From assembly GCF_027887165.1 (NCBI RefSeq), contig NC_077235.1, forward strand, positions 5,091,378 to 5,155,377: a DNA stretch of 64,000 bases, given 5' to 3'. The stretch's first letter is position 1. Each line of letters starts with the position of its first letter. The translations under genes were made by a program, and so were the position numbers. Under the pieces are notes generated by a model that was not told the DNA's origin, did no database searches, and saw only the letters and a program-made list of their open reading frames with translations. Below, piece by piece: positions 1-10,332 of the stretch. The DNA is from Monodelphis domestica (lineage: Eukaryota; Chordata; Mammalia; Didelphimorphia; Didelphidae).

Positions 1-1265
1 CAAATGCACTTGCATGTATCAAACTGCATCACATTACCACACATGCACTTCATCTTTTTGAAAGATATTGGCCACAGGCCCCATTCTAGAGAATGAGAAG
101 AAAGCTCAGTCTTCCATTTTAAGTCCCCCCTCCCCAAGGGCTATATCCTAGCCCTCTTAGCATTGAGGCCAATGTTTATTGGCACATTGGGTACCTTGCC
201 AGGCCCTGAGGTGCCTTATTTGCACTGAGCTCAGGATGCTGGCTCTCCTTATCTTCCATTCACCTATTGCTTACTAGAGAAACAAGCTTGAGCCTCAGCA
301 GTCTGGGGGCTTATCTGGAGCTGGTTGCATGGGCCCCTCCCACTGGGCTCTGTGCTTTGGGGGAGAGAGGGAGGAGGATACTGATGTAGGTTAGTACCAG
401 GTCCATTCTAAGCCACTGAGCAAGTGCTTGCAATAAAGGCCCACCCAACTGAAGCCTTCTATGCAGGAAAGGGCCCTCCTTCCCTCCTCCTTTCCAAGGC
501 CAGCTGCTTTAAGTTACATGTGGATAGGAATTCTCTGTCCCAAGTATTCCTTCTTCACTTAAGGACACGAATATGTGATCCTAATGAGAGAAAAAATCCA
601 AACTACAGTGTGGGGTGCCTCACTACCACTCAAGACAGTCCATTGTACTCTGGGGCAGTTCTGATTCTTGAGGGAATCATTCCTGAATGTCAAGCCAGGG
701 TCTTAGCCCTCTGAAATCCCACCCCCTCCTATGGCCCCCAATTTGTCTCCAAGGCCAAGTAGGACATGGCTAATCCCTTTTCCCTTTTCCTGCTGGAGAA
801 TGGCTCTCAGTTCCATGAGTCATCTCCTCTCTGGGGGCTCAGCTGCTCTTTGTATGGCATACTCTCAAGACCCTTCACTGTACTGCTTGCCTTCCTCTGG
901 GTACTCTCTGACATCTTTGTAGCCTTCCTGAAATGCAGGACTGGAATGAAGCATCCAAGATGCCTTCTGGCCAGGACAGAGCACTTGGGGGCTCTCCCCA
1001 CTTACCCCTTGCTTAATACCAGGTAGCTTGCTTTGCTGACTGTGATAGGATACTGTTCAGTCATTGTGAACTTGTAGTTCCCTCCTCCTGAGCCCTGGGC
1101 TTGTTTTATCTGGAGTGTTTTAGGTATAACCAAACAGGGTCCATTTCTGGTACCAGCTCAGTAACAGGCATGAGTAATTGCAGTAACTTTCTCTTAATCC
1201 CATAGAAGAGATGAAGGAATACTGTGAGGTAAATTGGAAAGAGGGCTAGACTTGGGAGTCTTAGG
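1..1265. other. ALG13 intron, no recognisable element
   Basis: This stretch lies upstream of the first ALG13 exon in the window and should be intronic. I looked for splice-bounded frames continuing the proline-rich tail and found none. Short open frames here have no recognisable motif. A MIR-like scrap is possible near 170-240 but is too short to support. Confidence 0.5.
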
Positions 1266-1512
1266 CCTCAGGTTTGAATCTTTTTTTAAAACCCTTACCC
1301 TCATATTAAGTCTTAGAATTAATACTGTGTATTGGTTCCAAGGCAGAAGAGTGGTAAGGGCTAGGCAAGGGGAGGGGGGTGTCAAGTGATTTGCCAAGGG
1401 TCACACAAGCTAGGAAGTGTCTGAGATTAGATTTGAACCCAGAACCTCCTGTCTCTAGACCTGGTTCTCAGTCCACTGAGCCACCCAGCTGCCCCCCTCA
1501 GGTTTGAATCTT
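1266..1512 (-). repeat. Mar1-type marsupial SINE with 17-bp target-site duplication
   Basis: The body (about 1283-1495) reads in reverse: a T-rich tail, an 'aaacccttac' block, 'ttggttccaaggcagaagag', 'agggtcacac', 'gatttgaaccc' and the terminal 'ccacccagctgccccc'. The flanks cctcaggtttgaatctt at 1266-1282 and 1496-1512 are identical, which marks a fairly recent insertion by L1/RTE-type target-primed reverse transcription. It lies in an ALG13 intron. Confidence 0.9.
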
Positions 1513-1960
1513 GACATTGCCACTTAGAATGTGGGTACCTTGGGCAATAGAACCTCATTGAGCTCCAAGTTTCTTTGGGATTTGACATCTGTAATCATAT
1601 GAGCCTTTCAGTGGAAAGATGGGGGACTGACTACAGAATGTTTCCTACTCTCCTTGATGTCACTTAATTTCCCTTGATGGATTCTCATTTAAGGTGGATG
1701 GTGGGAAAGGGGAGGGATATTTTAGAAAGTATTGATGTTAAAGTGAAAGCCAGTGGGAGCTTGTTTTTTTGGGAAGAGAATTGACAACATGTTCCTAGGG
1801 AATTTGGGTGGATGAGCTTCCTGGAACGGGAGCTTCTGCCTGCTGACTGCTCCACTCCCCCCACCCCCTTCCCCCGGCAGATCTTGACCATGAATCATTC
1901 CTTCCATCACAGCAATTCCATCAGCAACATTTTCTTATTATCCTTCTCCTGTTGCGGCAG

Positions 1961-2050
1961 CTGCCCCACCTAGTGAGATGGGAGAATCTGGAGGCATCCC
2001 CGTGCCACCGCCTTACTCGTATGATCCAAATGGCAGCGACCTACCTCGAG
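1961..2050 (+). CDS. ALG13: ALG13 coding exon (fourth from last), proline-rich tail
   Basis: ALG13 is the catalytic subunit of the UDP-GlcNAc transferase that, with ALG14, adds the second GlcNAc to dolichol-linked oligosaccharide on the cytosolic face of the ER. The long vertebrate isoform adds OTU-like and Tudor regions and a proline-rich tail; only the tail lies here. A pyrimidine tract and CAG (1958-1960) precede the exon and gtaaag follows it. It begins with two bases of a split codon, reads APPSEMGESGGIPVPPPYSY then DPNGSDLPR, and ends on the first base of the Asp codon completed by the next exon. PPPYSYDPNGSDLP resembles the human ALG13 C-terminal region as I remember it. Function of this tail is not established. 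Confidence 0.88.
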
Positions 2051-2559
2051 GTAAAGAAATTGGGTTTTCACTGGAATCTCATTATGTTGAGAGATCTTCC
2101 TTGAACACCAGTGACTTAAGCTGATAAAGCCAGCAGGGATCAAAAGCAGCCTGGCAAGTTCTGCCCACCTGATTGGCAGAGATTTTCCACAGATTTTTCC
2201 TCTTCTGCTCTTTCCTGGAGTTGACATAATGGTAGACTCTGTGTCTGTGACATGGTCTACACATGGACCCTGGGGCTCTCAGTGTTATCTGAGTTGTCAT
2301 CAGTTTGCTCCTGAGCACTTGCAGTGGGATTTTAGGAACTGCTTTGAATCTGTCATGTAGAGATAGGGTATCCATGTGGGCAGTTAGGATTCTTCAGGAT
2401 GGAAAGCCCTTTGCTACCCCAAATCCTCATCCATCTATGACTTAGCATATGATCACAGTTCAAGAGCTAGGAGACACCTTAGAAATCATGCTTCCATTTG
2501 TACTCATCCCTTCCAAGAGATTCTGATCTGCCACAGGACACCCTTTCCTTCCCTTCCTG

Positions 2560-3160
2560 ACCCCGTTCTCCCTCTCTCCTCCATCTCAGTTGTGTTCTCT
2601 GGGCTGCCTTCCCTTGCTTCCATTTTAGACCTCTTGTTCTTTTGCCTTTTCTATCTTCTGGCACTCACTGAAACCTGGCTGACAATACATCCCTGGCCAT
2701 CCTTTTCATCCTACCAGACTTTCCCACCTTTGGGGGAATCGGAGTATTCCTTGTTCCTCTCTCACCATCATGCAGCATCCTTCTCCTTTGTCACTCACCC
2801 TGTCTGCTTTTGTCTGGATCTCCTCTACCCAGCTCTTGGTTGTTGGTGATCATCTGGCTCCCTGGACACTCTTCTTCCTTTCTTAGTGAAATCAGTCCTC
2901 GGCTCTCAGTTTCCCTCTCTGCCACAATTCCTGTCTTCTCTCTAGGGCACTTTGACCTGTGGATTGATGTCCCTTCTGATTGCTCAGTCTGCTCATCTCT
3001 TGTGTCTCACTCCTCTGTTTTATCTCCACTGCACAGAGATTATCTTAATGCAGAAGTGATTCAATTCCATGAGCAAGAACTCAGAAAATCCTGGTGTTCA
3101 AACCCTGCTGGAATTCCATCTGTCTCTCCTTCCCCTCTGGTTTTCATCATTGCCGTGATC
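2560..3160 (+). repeat. L2/CR1-like LINE fragment, endonuclease part
   Basis: A + strand frame contains LALTETWL, resembling the (L)TETWL motif of L2/CR1-clade endonucleases, followed by a pyrimidine-rich continuation. The fragment stops where an L1 3' end in opposite orientation begins (about 3165). L2-like sequence resumes near 4145, so one old LINE was probably split by a later L1. Assignment rests on motif recognition only. Confidence 0.5.
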
Positions 3161-3164
3161 ACTT

Positions 3165-4140
3165 AAAAAATTTAATAATTTCCCCAATTACATATAAAAA
3201 TAGCTTCCAACAATTTAAAAACAAATTTGTATCTCAAATCTTCCTCCCCCCACAAAGATGGTAAAGAATCGGATATAGATTTTACATGTGCAATCATGTA
3301 AAATATTTTTCCATATTAATCCTTTCTTGGAAGAAAACTTGAACCAAAAAATAGGGAAGAAAATGAACAAAGTCTGCTTTGGTCTGGATTCAGATTCCTT
3401 CAGTTCTTGTTTTGGAAGCAGATGGCATTTTTTTATCACGAGTCCTTTGGGATTGTTTTGGATCACTGTGTTGCTGCGAATAGCTAAGTTATTCACAGTT
3501 GTTCATTGTACAGTATTCTTGTCACTGTGCAGTGTTCTCCTGGTTCTGATTACTTTACTCAGCTTCAGTTCATTATAAAACTTTCCAGGTTTTTCTGAGC
3601 TCCTCCTGCTTGCCATTTCTTCCATTATAATCATATGCTAGAACTTACTTAGTCATTCCCCAATTGATGGAGACCCCCCCCCACTTTCCAGTTCTTTTTC
3701 CCCACAAAAAAGGCTACTTTAAAGATTTTTGTACCCATAGGCCCCTCTCCTTTTTGTTTTTTTCTCTCTTTGGGATGCAAACCTAGTAATGGTATTTCTG
3801 AGTCAAAGGTGTGTGTACTGTTTAACAGCCCTTTGGGCTTAGGTCCAAATTGCTCTCCAGAATGATTGTATCAGTTCACAACTCCAGTGGTGCATTAGTG
3901 TTTCCGTCTTCCCACATCCCCTCTTACGTTTTGTCATTTTCCTTCTCTGTCTTAATAAGCCAATCTAGTAGATGTGAGGTGGTACCTCAGAGTTGTTTTA
4001 ATTTTCATTTCTCTAATTAACAATGATTTAGAGCATTTTTTGCATGACTATAGAGAGCTTTAATTACTTTTTCTGAGAACTGCCTGTTCCTATCTTTTGA
4101 CCACTAACAATTGGGGAATGACTTGTATTCCTTACAGTTG
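3165..4140 (-). repeat. Old 5'-truncated L1, ORF2 C-terminus and 3' end
   Basis: The reverse strand resembles the C-terminal ORF2 region of the better-preserved L1 at 27,900-28,500. Shared landmarks include the block near 3965-4020 (reverse complement of 'gaggtatcacctcacacctagc') and the 'ccccaattgatggag' segment near 3660. Many indels and homopolymer changes show it is old. It sits in an ALG13 intron, antisense to the gene. Confidence 0.75.
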
Positions 4141-4144
4141 GCTC

Positions 4145-5600
4145 ATTTCTCTATGTATTGTTGCCCTCTCCTAATGAATTTTCTATCCTAATCACCATAG
4201 TGGGAATTTTGAAACATCTCTCTTCATGCTTTCCATGGCACTTTCCTCCACATTTTGAGATTGCCCTTTTCTCCTCTTTTCATATGCACTTGATCTCATT
4301 TTCCACTCTACTCCTCTCTAGGACCTTCTTGCCTAGGTCTCCCCCATCTTCATGTACCCACAATCCCTTTCTATCTGCTCTTCTCCAGTGCTTTGTCCCC
4401 ATTATCATCCCCACCATGTAATCTTTGCTCTCTTCCCATGTGCTGGTTATTTCTTTGCTGCCTACAAATAGATCCACTCCGTTCCCATCCTTATACCCAT
4501 TGGTAGAAGCTACTATTCCTGTGCCTTGCTTAGCTAAACTCCTTGAAAAAGCCATTTCCCCTTGGTGCCCCCACTCTCCAACCTCTCTCTTCCCTAAATA
4601 AACCTTCTACCATCTGCCTTCTGACCTCATTATTCCACTGAAATTGTTTTCTCTCATGTTGCCGTTGACTCTTGCCTTTCTTGGCCTCTTTCCATCATGG
4701 ACATAAATTGTTGACCCCCTGTCATCCTGTGCCATGCTGTTTCTGCTTCTCTGTCTCTATCCGCTTTGTGGTCTCTTTGGCTAGATCTTCCTCCGAGTCA
4801 GACCCATTCACTGCTGGTGTCCCATGATGCTCCAGCCTGGGCTCTTTCTTCTTTTCGAAATGGCTCCCGTGCATGGGTTCTGTTATCTCAATACATGTGA
4901 CATCCAGATCCCACATCCAGATCCCTAAGATCCAGGTGCACATCCTTCTTGTAGGCATCTTGAACTACACATACCCAAAATAGCTCCTCATTTTCTACCT
5001 CCCCTCAAGTAAAAATTCTCCCTTCTCACTATTTTTGTTAGCGTCAAGGAGTCATCCTGGGCTTCGACATGCTCAACTCTTTCCTCTTTCTCCCCCTCTC
5101 CTCTCTTCCCATCATCTACCTGCATTCTGGCCCCCCTCTCATAGCTGCCAGCATGGCACAGACTCTCATCTCTTCTTACTGGTCCTGTTACAGCAGCAAC
5201 CTGCTGCCAGGTCTGGCTGTTTCAAGTCTCTCTCTTCTAATCCAGTAGGTTTGCCTGTGTCTTTCTTCTACTTGAGAAACTCCAAATGGTTCCCCAATGG
5301 CTTCTAGGATCAAATTAACATTCTTCTGTTTGACGTTCTTCTTGTACATTCCTTTACATACTCTCCAGTCCAGACATTTCCCATCTCCCTTTCTTTGCAC
5401 TGACTACCCTGCTCCCATGTCTGGAATGCTTTCATTCCACATCTCTGCCCCTTAGAATCCCGGATTTCCTCCCAGATTCAGCTTAAGCAAGTTGTGCCTT
5501 CTTTGTGGGGACAGGACAGGCTGGGCTTTCTCAGTCTCCTTAGCCATTTGAAGCTTCCCCTTAATGCCCTTTCATCTCCTCTGTAGTGCCCTCATCCTAC
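4145..5600 (+). repeat. L2-like LINE 3' portion (continuation of 2560-3160)
   Basis: The segment is pyrimidine-rich. Near 5270-5480 it carries phrases typical of L2 3' regions: 'ccccaatggcttctaggatcaaatt', 'catgtctggaatgcttt', 'cttagaatcccggatttcctcccagattcagctt'. Together with the upstream fragment it suggests one old L2 interrupted by the L1 at 3165-4140. Exact ends cannot be set by eye. Confidence 0.5.
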
Positions 5601-6083
5601 CCTCAGAGAAAGTTCTTCTATAGTTGGGAACATAGGGGAGGTAGAGGACGCTATTAAGGTCCTGTCTGCTCTGCTCAGAGCCCCCAGGAAGGTGATAGAA
5701 AGCCATTCCAGGCCAGTGGCAGACCATGGGGCCTGGCCAGGGGCTGCTTGCTGTGAGCCACTGGTGACTGATGGCTCCTTCCTTGAACTAGAGCCTTAAC
5801 ATTCATGGTAATTTTGGTGGCACCTTATCCAAGGACCCAAAAAGCATAGCTGATGCCTTCTCCCTTGGGGACAGCTAAAGAACAACTCGGATCTCTGAGT
5901 TGAGCCCAGCTAATTGGCTGCTCTTCACTGGGAGCTTGCTAAAGCTTGGCCCAGTTTTCATTTGGAAGATGGCACTCAAGTCAGCTTCCTTAAGAAGCTC
6001 TCAGGACCCTGCTTATTTGAGATTGTGGACTTCATATATGCATGTATGCCTGACTAGCTAAGCCTGTTCTCTTTCCATTGCAG

Positions 6084-6124
6084 ATACCAAAGTGTTGCAG
6101 TATTACTTTAACCTGGGACTTCAG
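6084..6124 (+). CDS. ALG13: ALG13 coding exon (third from last), 41 bp
   Basis: This small exon follows 'ctctttccattgcag' and is followed by gtaaga. It completes the split Asp codon and reads DTKVLQYYFNLGLQ, the part most similar to human ALG13 as I recall it. It ends on a codon boundary, so the next exon starts in phase 0. At 41 bp, skipping it would shift the frame of the two following exons and replace the C-terminus. Confidence 0.92.
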
Positions 6125-6649
6125 GTAAGAGCTTTGGGGGTACTCTGCTGGCTCTTAGCCTTGGCTCCATGGAGGCATTTCCTGTTTTCTTCTGGCTTGT
6201 TTTAGTCTTATTTAACTGGGCATTAGGAAATTGGTTAGTGACTCTGGCCTTGAGGAAAGCAGGTCCTGTGCCCAAGTGGGCTGACCTGGCCAGTCTAGGG
6301 GTCAAGCATGGAGCTGCTGTGTTGGCACTGGGCCTTGGACCTGCTGACATATATGGCTTGACAAGTTCTTCCCTTCTCCTAGGTGGCAAAAAGAAAAATG
6401 GGCCCTTCGCCTTTTGGTGTTGAGAAATGCCGCCTGTTTTTCAAAGCCTCTGATCTAGGTTTTCTTCCTTGAGCTGCATGACAATAAAAGCAGTCCAGTA
6501 TTATACAGTAGCACAGTATCATTTCCTCATTTGACAAACGAGGAAACTGATGTCAGTTGTTTCACTGGAAGTGACACAGCAAGTGGTGAGAGAGGATTTG
6601 TGCCCAGCCTTCAGTACTTCTGAGTCTATTACTCTGAGGGTTGTGCAGG

Positions 6650-6855
6650 GGAAGGGAACAAACATTTATATGGCATCTACTGTGTGCCAGGCAATGTGCT
6701 AAGATCCTCACAACAGCCCTGGGAGGTAGCTGCTGTTATCATCACCGGTTTTACGGAGGGGGAAATTGAAGCCCATAGAGTGGTTTGTCTAGGACCACAC
6801 AGCTAATAAGTGTTTGAGGTCAGATTTGAACTCTCATCTTCCTACTTCCATGACG
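6650..6855 (-). repeat. MIR-like SINE
   Basis: The order of blocks is that of a reversed MIR-type CORE-SINE: 'catctactgtgtgccaggca', 'atgtgctaag', a degraded 'ggaaattgaag', 'accacacagctaataag' and 'gatttgaactc'. It is diverged and has no visible target duplication. It lies in an ALG13 intron. Confidence 0.65.
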
Positions 6856-7345
6856 GAGTTTTTTTTTTGCTATCCACAGTGATGGCTGACAGAGGACATT
6901 TTCTTTGCAGTGACTGAGCATAAAACCATTAGAATAGGTCATCATTTGGAAGGCTCTCAGTAGCTAGGGGAAAGCAAGTTTCACGGGCACATGTGAGCTT
7001 TTAAGGGTTCATACTAAACAGGCACAGACTGTTACCTGCCTTAGATCAAAACTAGGAAAGGTTTTCTGTTCTTGGAAGACATTTAAATGTAACTTTTCTA
7101 GATGGTTTTTTTCTGTCTGTCCAAGCTCCTACTGGAGGAATCTACTTGATTCTTGAGTTGCCTCCATCTCTCTATCTGTTAATGGCTTGCTGGGTTGGCC
7201 TGAGGGGGGAGTGAGCCCTGAAGCAGCTGCCTTTTCAAGCACCTCCACAACCTGCTATGTATGCAGAACATAGCCAAGTTGCCTGTTAGCCCAGGCATTT
7301 GCTAGTTTTCTACCTTTTCTTGACCCCACTTACTTCCCATGCAAG

Positions 7346-7388
7346 TGGTGGTGGTGGTGGTGATGATGGTGATGGTGATGGTGATGGT
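7346..7388 (+). repeat. GGT / GATGGT microsatellite
   Basis: Five to six ggt units run into gatggt hexamers inside an ALG13 intron. The rest of 6860-8087 shows no recognisable element apart from a weak MIR-like patch near 7690-7830. Confidence 0.85.
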
Positions 7389-8087
7389 GCAGCCTTCTCT
7401 CCTTTGCCTTGGATTATCCAGAAAGCATTTCCCCTCGTGTTTGTAACTTTTTGGCCTGCTAGTTTTCATCACCTTCTGGAAACTGGAGGCTGGCTTCCAT
7501 GGAGCCTGACTTCATTTGCTCAGTTTTTGTCCCCTGGGGTTATTTCCTGTTGCTTTGGAGTTGGGTCGGTGGCATCCTCTGAAGAGGGGGAACAGTGTTG
7601 CTAAGGGCACACAATTGAGATTTTTAAGACTTGTTGAGTATTTTACAGACATTTCTTTTATACTTTATACTTTTGTGAGCTGAGTGCTGATATTGTGCCC
7701 ATTTTACTGACGCAGAAAATTGAGACTTGGGGCTGTGAGATGACTTGTCTGTCATCAAATGAATGCATTGTTTGTTCCCCTTTTTATGCTGTGAGATTCT
7801 GTTCTCAAGTAGGTACTTATCTGAGGCAGGATTGGAACTTGGTGTACTGCTGGGCACTCTTAGGTGCATGAGTCCTTCTACAATGACCTCTTCCCATCAC
7901 CAGCGCTGTGTGTTTGGCTAATGCTGCTTTTATTTACTAAGTATTGGGCTAAACCAGGCACTGTAGAAGACATGGAGGTGGCCAGAAGGAATTGCCTCCC
8001 CTTGTGGCCCTCGCAATCTACTTGTGGTTGTCAGAACAGTAGGGCCTTGAAGGATTAAAGAGCTCTTCTTTCCCTCCCTTTCCTAAG

Positions 8088-8322
8088 TTCTACCATCAGA
8101 GTTACTGGCACTCCATGGTCTACATGCCCCATCTGCAACAACAGCAACAGCAGCCACAGCAGCCACTGCCACCACCCCCCCCAGCAGTGCCTGCTCAGCA
8201 CATGGAAGCTTATCCTGTTTATCCTGAACATGTGGCAGTGGTAGACCACGTGGGGTCCCAAGTGTACAATGACATGGGCAGGGCTGATAACCAGCAGGTT
8301 TCTTCTGAAACAGCAGCTGGCA
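8088..8322 (+). CDS. ALG13: ALG13 coding exon (second from last), Gln/Pro-rich
   Basis: A pyrimidine tract ending 'tcctaag' precedes the exon and gtgagt follows it. It is 235 bp: 78 codons plus one base. It opens FYHQSYWHSMVYMPHL and then carries a CAA/CAG-encoded glutamine run with prolines (about 8129-8185), ending in PPPPPAVPAQHMEAYPVYPE. The YWHSMVY and YPVY motifs are shared with human ALG13 as I remember it, which has a much shorter glutamine stretch here. The region is probably disordered and may vary in repeat number. The split base A joins GT of the next exon to make Ser. Confidence 0.93.
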
Positions 8323-9407
8323 GTGAGTATACAAGAGGCCGTGCAGTGGCAGGTAGGGCTCAGAGTGCTGCTTGCTGCAGCGTTATCCCTGCATGTTGGG
8401 GGCAGAGGGGCTGTGGCAAGGGCTAACATGGTATGAGGGAAGGCTGGTGGTGCTGCCCCTTGGCTCTTGATCCTTTGCTCTTCCCAGTAGATGAGGGCTT
8501 TGCCAGACCCTGAGGTCATAGGGCACTAATCCCTGGGCCCCTAGCAGTCTGTTGGATTGATGCACCAGCACAGAATTCCCTGCATTGTGGCAGAACAGTT
8601 ATAGCCAGTGTGTTGGCCTTACTTGGGGCCTCACTTGTAGGGCAATGGGCAAAAGGAAGTCAGCTGAGGGGCTGCCGACCTTGGTAGATCAAGGACCTCT
8701 GGATCTTTCTGGAGTTGATTACAAGAGAGTGGCTGGCTCTCTTGTGGTCAGCTTTCTAAACGATTGCTTTGAAACCAGCCCAGTGGCCTCTTGCATTTGT
8801 ACCAAGCTTCCATGATGGAGGCATTTTTTTCCCACTGGGGTTGAGTCATCAACCTTTGGCTGGTTCTGATAGCTTATTGCTTAGGAGAGAAAGAATTTCC
8901 ATCAGCATACAAAGGGAGGTTGGATCTTGACCTCTAGCCCTTTCTAGGACTATTCCTGCGAGCTCTGGGCTTAAACATGGTGCTTTCTGAATCCAGTGAC
9001 CGAAGGGCCAGAGTACATTTATAAATGCCCGATCTCTGGGCTATATTAGAAAGTCTGCTCCCACAAGAATCTGCTGAGATCTCATTGCCCTTAAGGTCTT
9101 CATGTGAGCTTACCCAGATTCCTTCTGCTCCCATTGGCCTGGTCCCTCTGTTACTATGGGATCATAGATTTGTGAGCCCTCAGAGGTCCAACAGCTGAGG
9201 AGACGGACGTAGAGGAGTTAAATGGTTTGCCCAGGGTCACATAGAGTAAGTGGCAGTTCCAGTTTTGACTCCCAGTCTAGCATGCTTTCCCCTGTGCACA
9301 GCTGAAAGGGTGAATTGTTTGTGCCTCCATGTGTGCTGTGAGAGTGATCTCAGGTGAGTGTCTGTATATTTGTCTGCATGGCTTATGTGAGATTTGTGTG
9401 TCTTTAG
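8323..9407. other. Last ALG13 intron
   Basis: The intron is bounded by gtgagt and 'gtgtgtctttag'. It is largely unique. A degraded MIR-like patch in reverse orientation is visible at about 9160-9280 ('ggtttgcccagggtcacata'). Confidence 0.7.
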
Positions 9408-9691
9408 GTATCTACAGCAACTCTGAGCAGCCACCGCCACCCACTGGGCCTGTCTACTATCCTGTCATGCCAGACCCATATGGCCAGCAGCCCATGCAAG
9501 GATACGACCCCTATGTCTCTATGGTTCCTGCTTATCACTATCTTACCCCTTGGCATCAGACGGGTGCATATGGCAACTCGCCCCGAATCCATGGTGCTCT
9601 GAATTCGGGTCCAATGCCAAATGCCCAGGTGAGCTACGTTCCCTCAGCCAGTTCTACTGCTTCAGCTCACTACTCCCCTCCAAACATGTGA
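9408..9691 (+). CDS. ALG13: ALG13 last coding exon and stop codon
   Basis: The exon follows 'gtgtgtctttag', completes Ser with its first two bases and runs 94 codons to TGA at 9689-9691. It reads IYSNSEQPPPPTGPVYYPVM and DPYGQQPMQGYDPYVSMVPA, later has PWHQTGAYGNSPRIHGALN, and ends SAHYSPPNM. The VYYPVM-DPYGQ, PWH and IHGA motifs identify it as the ALG13 C-terminus. The segment is rich in Pro, Tyr, Gly and Gln, a low-complexity composition seen in disordered proteins. The four exons give about 216 residues, all downstream of the enzyme domain. Confidence 0.95.
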
Positions 9692-10156
9692 GGTTACATA
9701 TCAGAGAGCCAGACACTGCCACTGCGTTTTATGCACTGTCTGATGCTCTAGCTTGCATTGCCATGATTTGTGGGAAATGCTTGGATAAGGTTTGGGGTTG
9801 CTTCTCTTGTTTTTAGATTGTGTTTCCTTTTGATTCATGTTAGTTATCAAAAGATTAAGATAGAGTACAGTTCTGCCCACGGAGAGTTGAGGTTTGACCC
9901 ATGCAGAACCTCCACCTTGCTCAGCTGGCTGCTCATAAGCTGTCTGGTCCCACCACCTGAGGTAGCCTCACTCATCTCTGTATGGGTGGCGGCAGGTGCC
10001 TTAGGTTTTTCTCTGACCCTACTTTCCTCAGAGGGCAGGCTCAAAATGTTCTGTACTGTTTAGACTGAATTGTTTTGGTTTGTGATTGTGATTTGGGCAA
10101 GGCACACAGGAGCAGCAGAATGCCATCCACTTGCTTTTCTTCTCAAGTGCCTTAAG

Positions 10157-10185
10157 TGTCTCTCTCTCTCTCTCTCTCTCTCTAG
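10157..10185 (+). repeat. (TC)n dinucleotide repeat in the ALG13 3' UTR
   Basis: About 14 uninterrupted TC units, immediately followed by 'agaagagagagaa', a short purine mirror that could form a hairpin in the transcript. Confidence 0.9.
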
Positions 10186-10227
10186 AAGAGAGAGAACCAG
10201 TTTGTGTTGTATTGCCCAGACTAGTTA

Positions 10228-10233
10228 ATTAAA
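10228..10233 (+). promoter_or_regulatory. Candidate ALG13 polyadenylation signal (ATTAAA)
   Basis: ATTAAA is the commonest variant hexamer. It lies about 540 bases after the stop, with a G/T-rich element 25-100 bases downstream. Transcript ends would be needed to choose between this site and AATAAA at 10607-10612. Confidence 0.4.
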
Positions 10234-10277
10234 AAAGCATTCAAATAACCAAAGCGTGGGTTCTTTTGTGGCCGAAA

Positions 10278-10332
10278 GTGGTGGTGGCGGCGGTGGTGGT
10301 GGTGGTGGCAGAGGAGGTGGTGGTGGCAGGGA
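10278..10332 (+). repeat. GGT/GGC trinucleotide repeat
   Basis: A run of ggt with ggc interruptions, then 'agagga', then more ggt. It is G-rich on the + strand and could form a G-quadruplex just past the presumed ALG13 cleavage site. The poly-Pro/His frames on the - strand are artefacts of it. Confidence 0.85.

Larger units (their letters stand above)
9692..10255 (+). other. ALG13: Probable ALG13 3' untranslated region
   Basis: The sequence after the ALG13 stop is unique apart from a (TC)n run. ATTAAA at 10228-10233 is followed by G/T-rich sequence (gtgggttcttttgtgg, then GGT repeats), the usual arrangement of a cleavage site. A canonical AATAAA at 10607-10612 is an alternative. The end is inferred. 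Confidence 0.5.

Noticed and set aside
8055..8519. 154-codon - strand frame opposite an ALG13 exon
   Set aside because: It is the shadow of the + strand CAG/CCN-rich exon, which has proper splice sites and phase.
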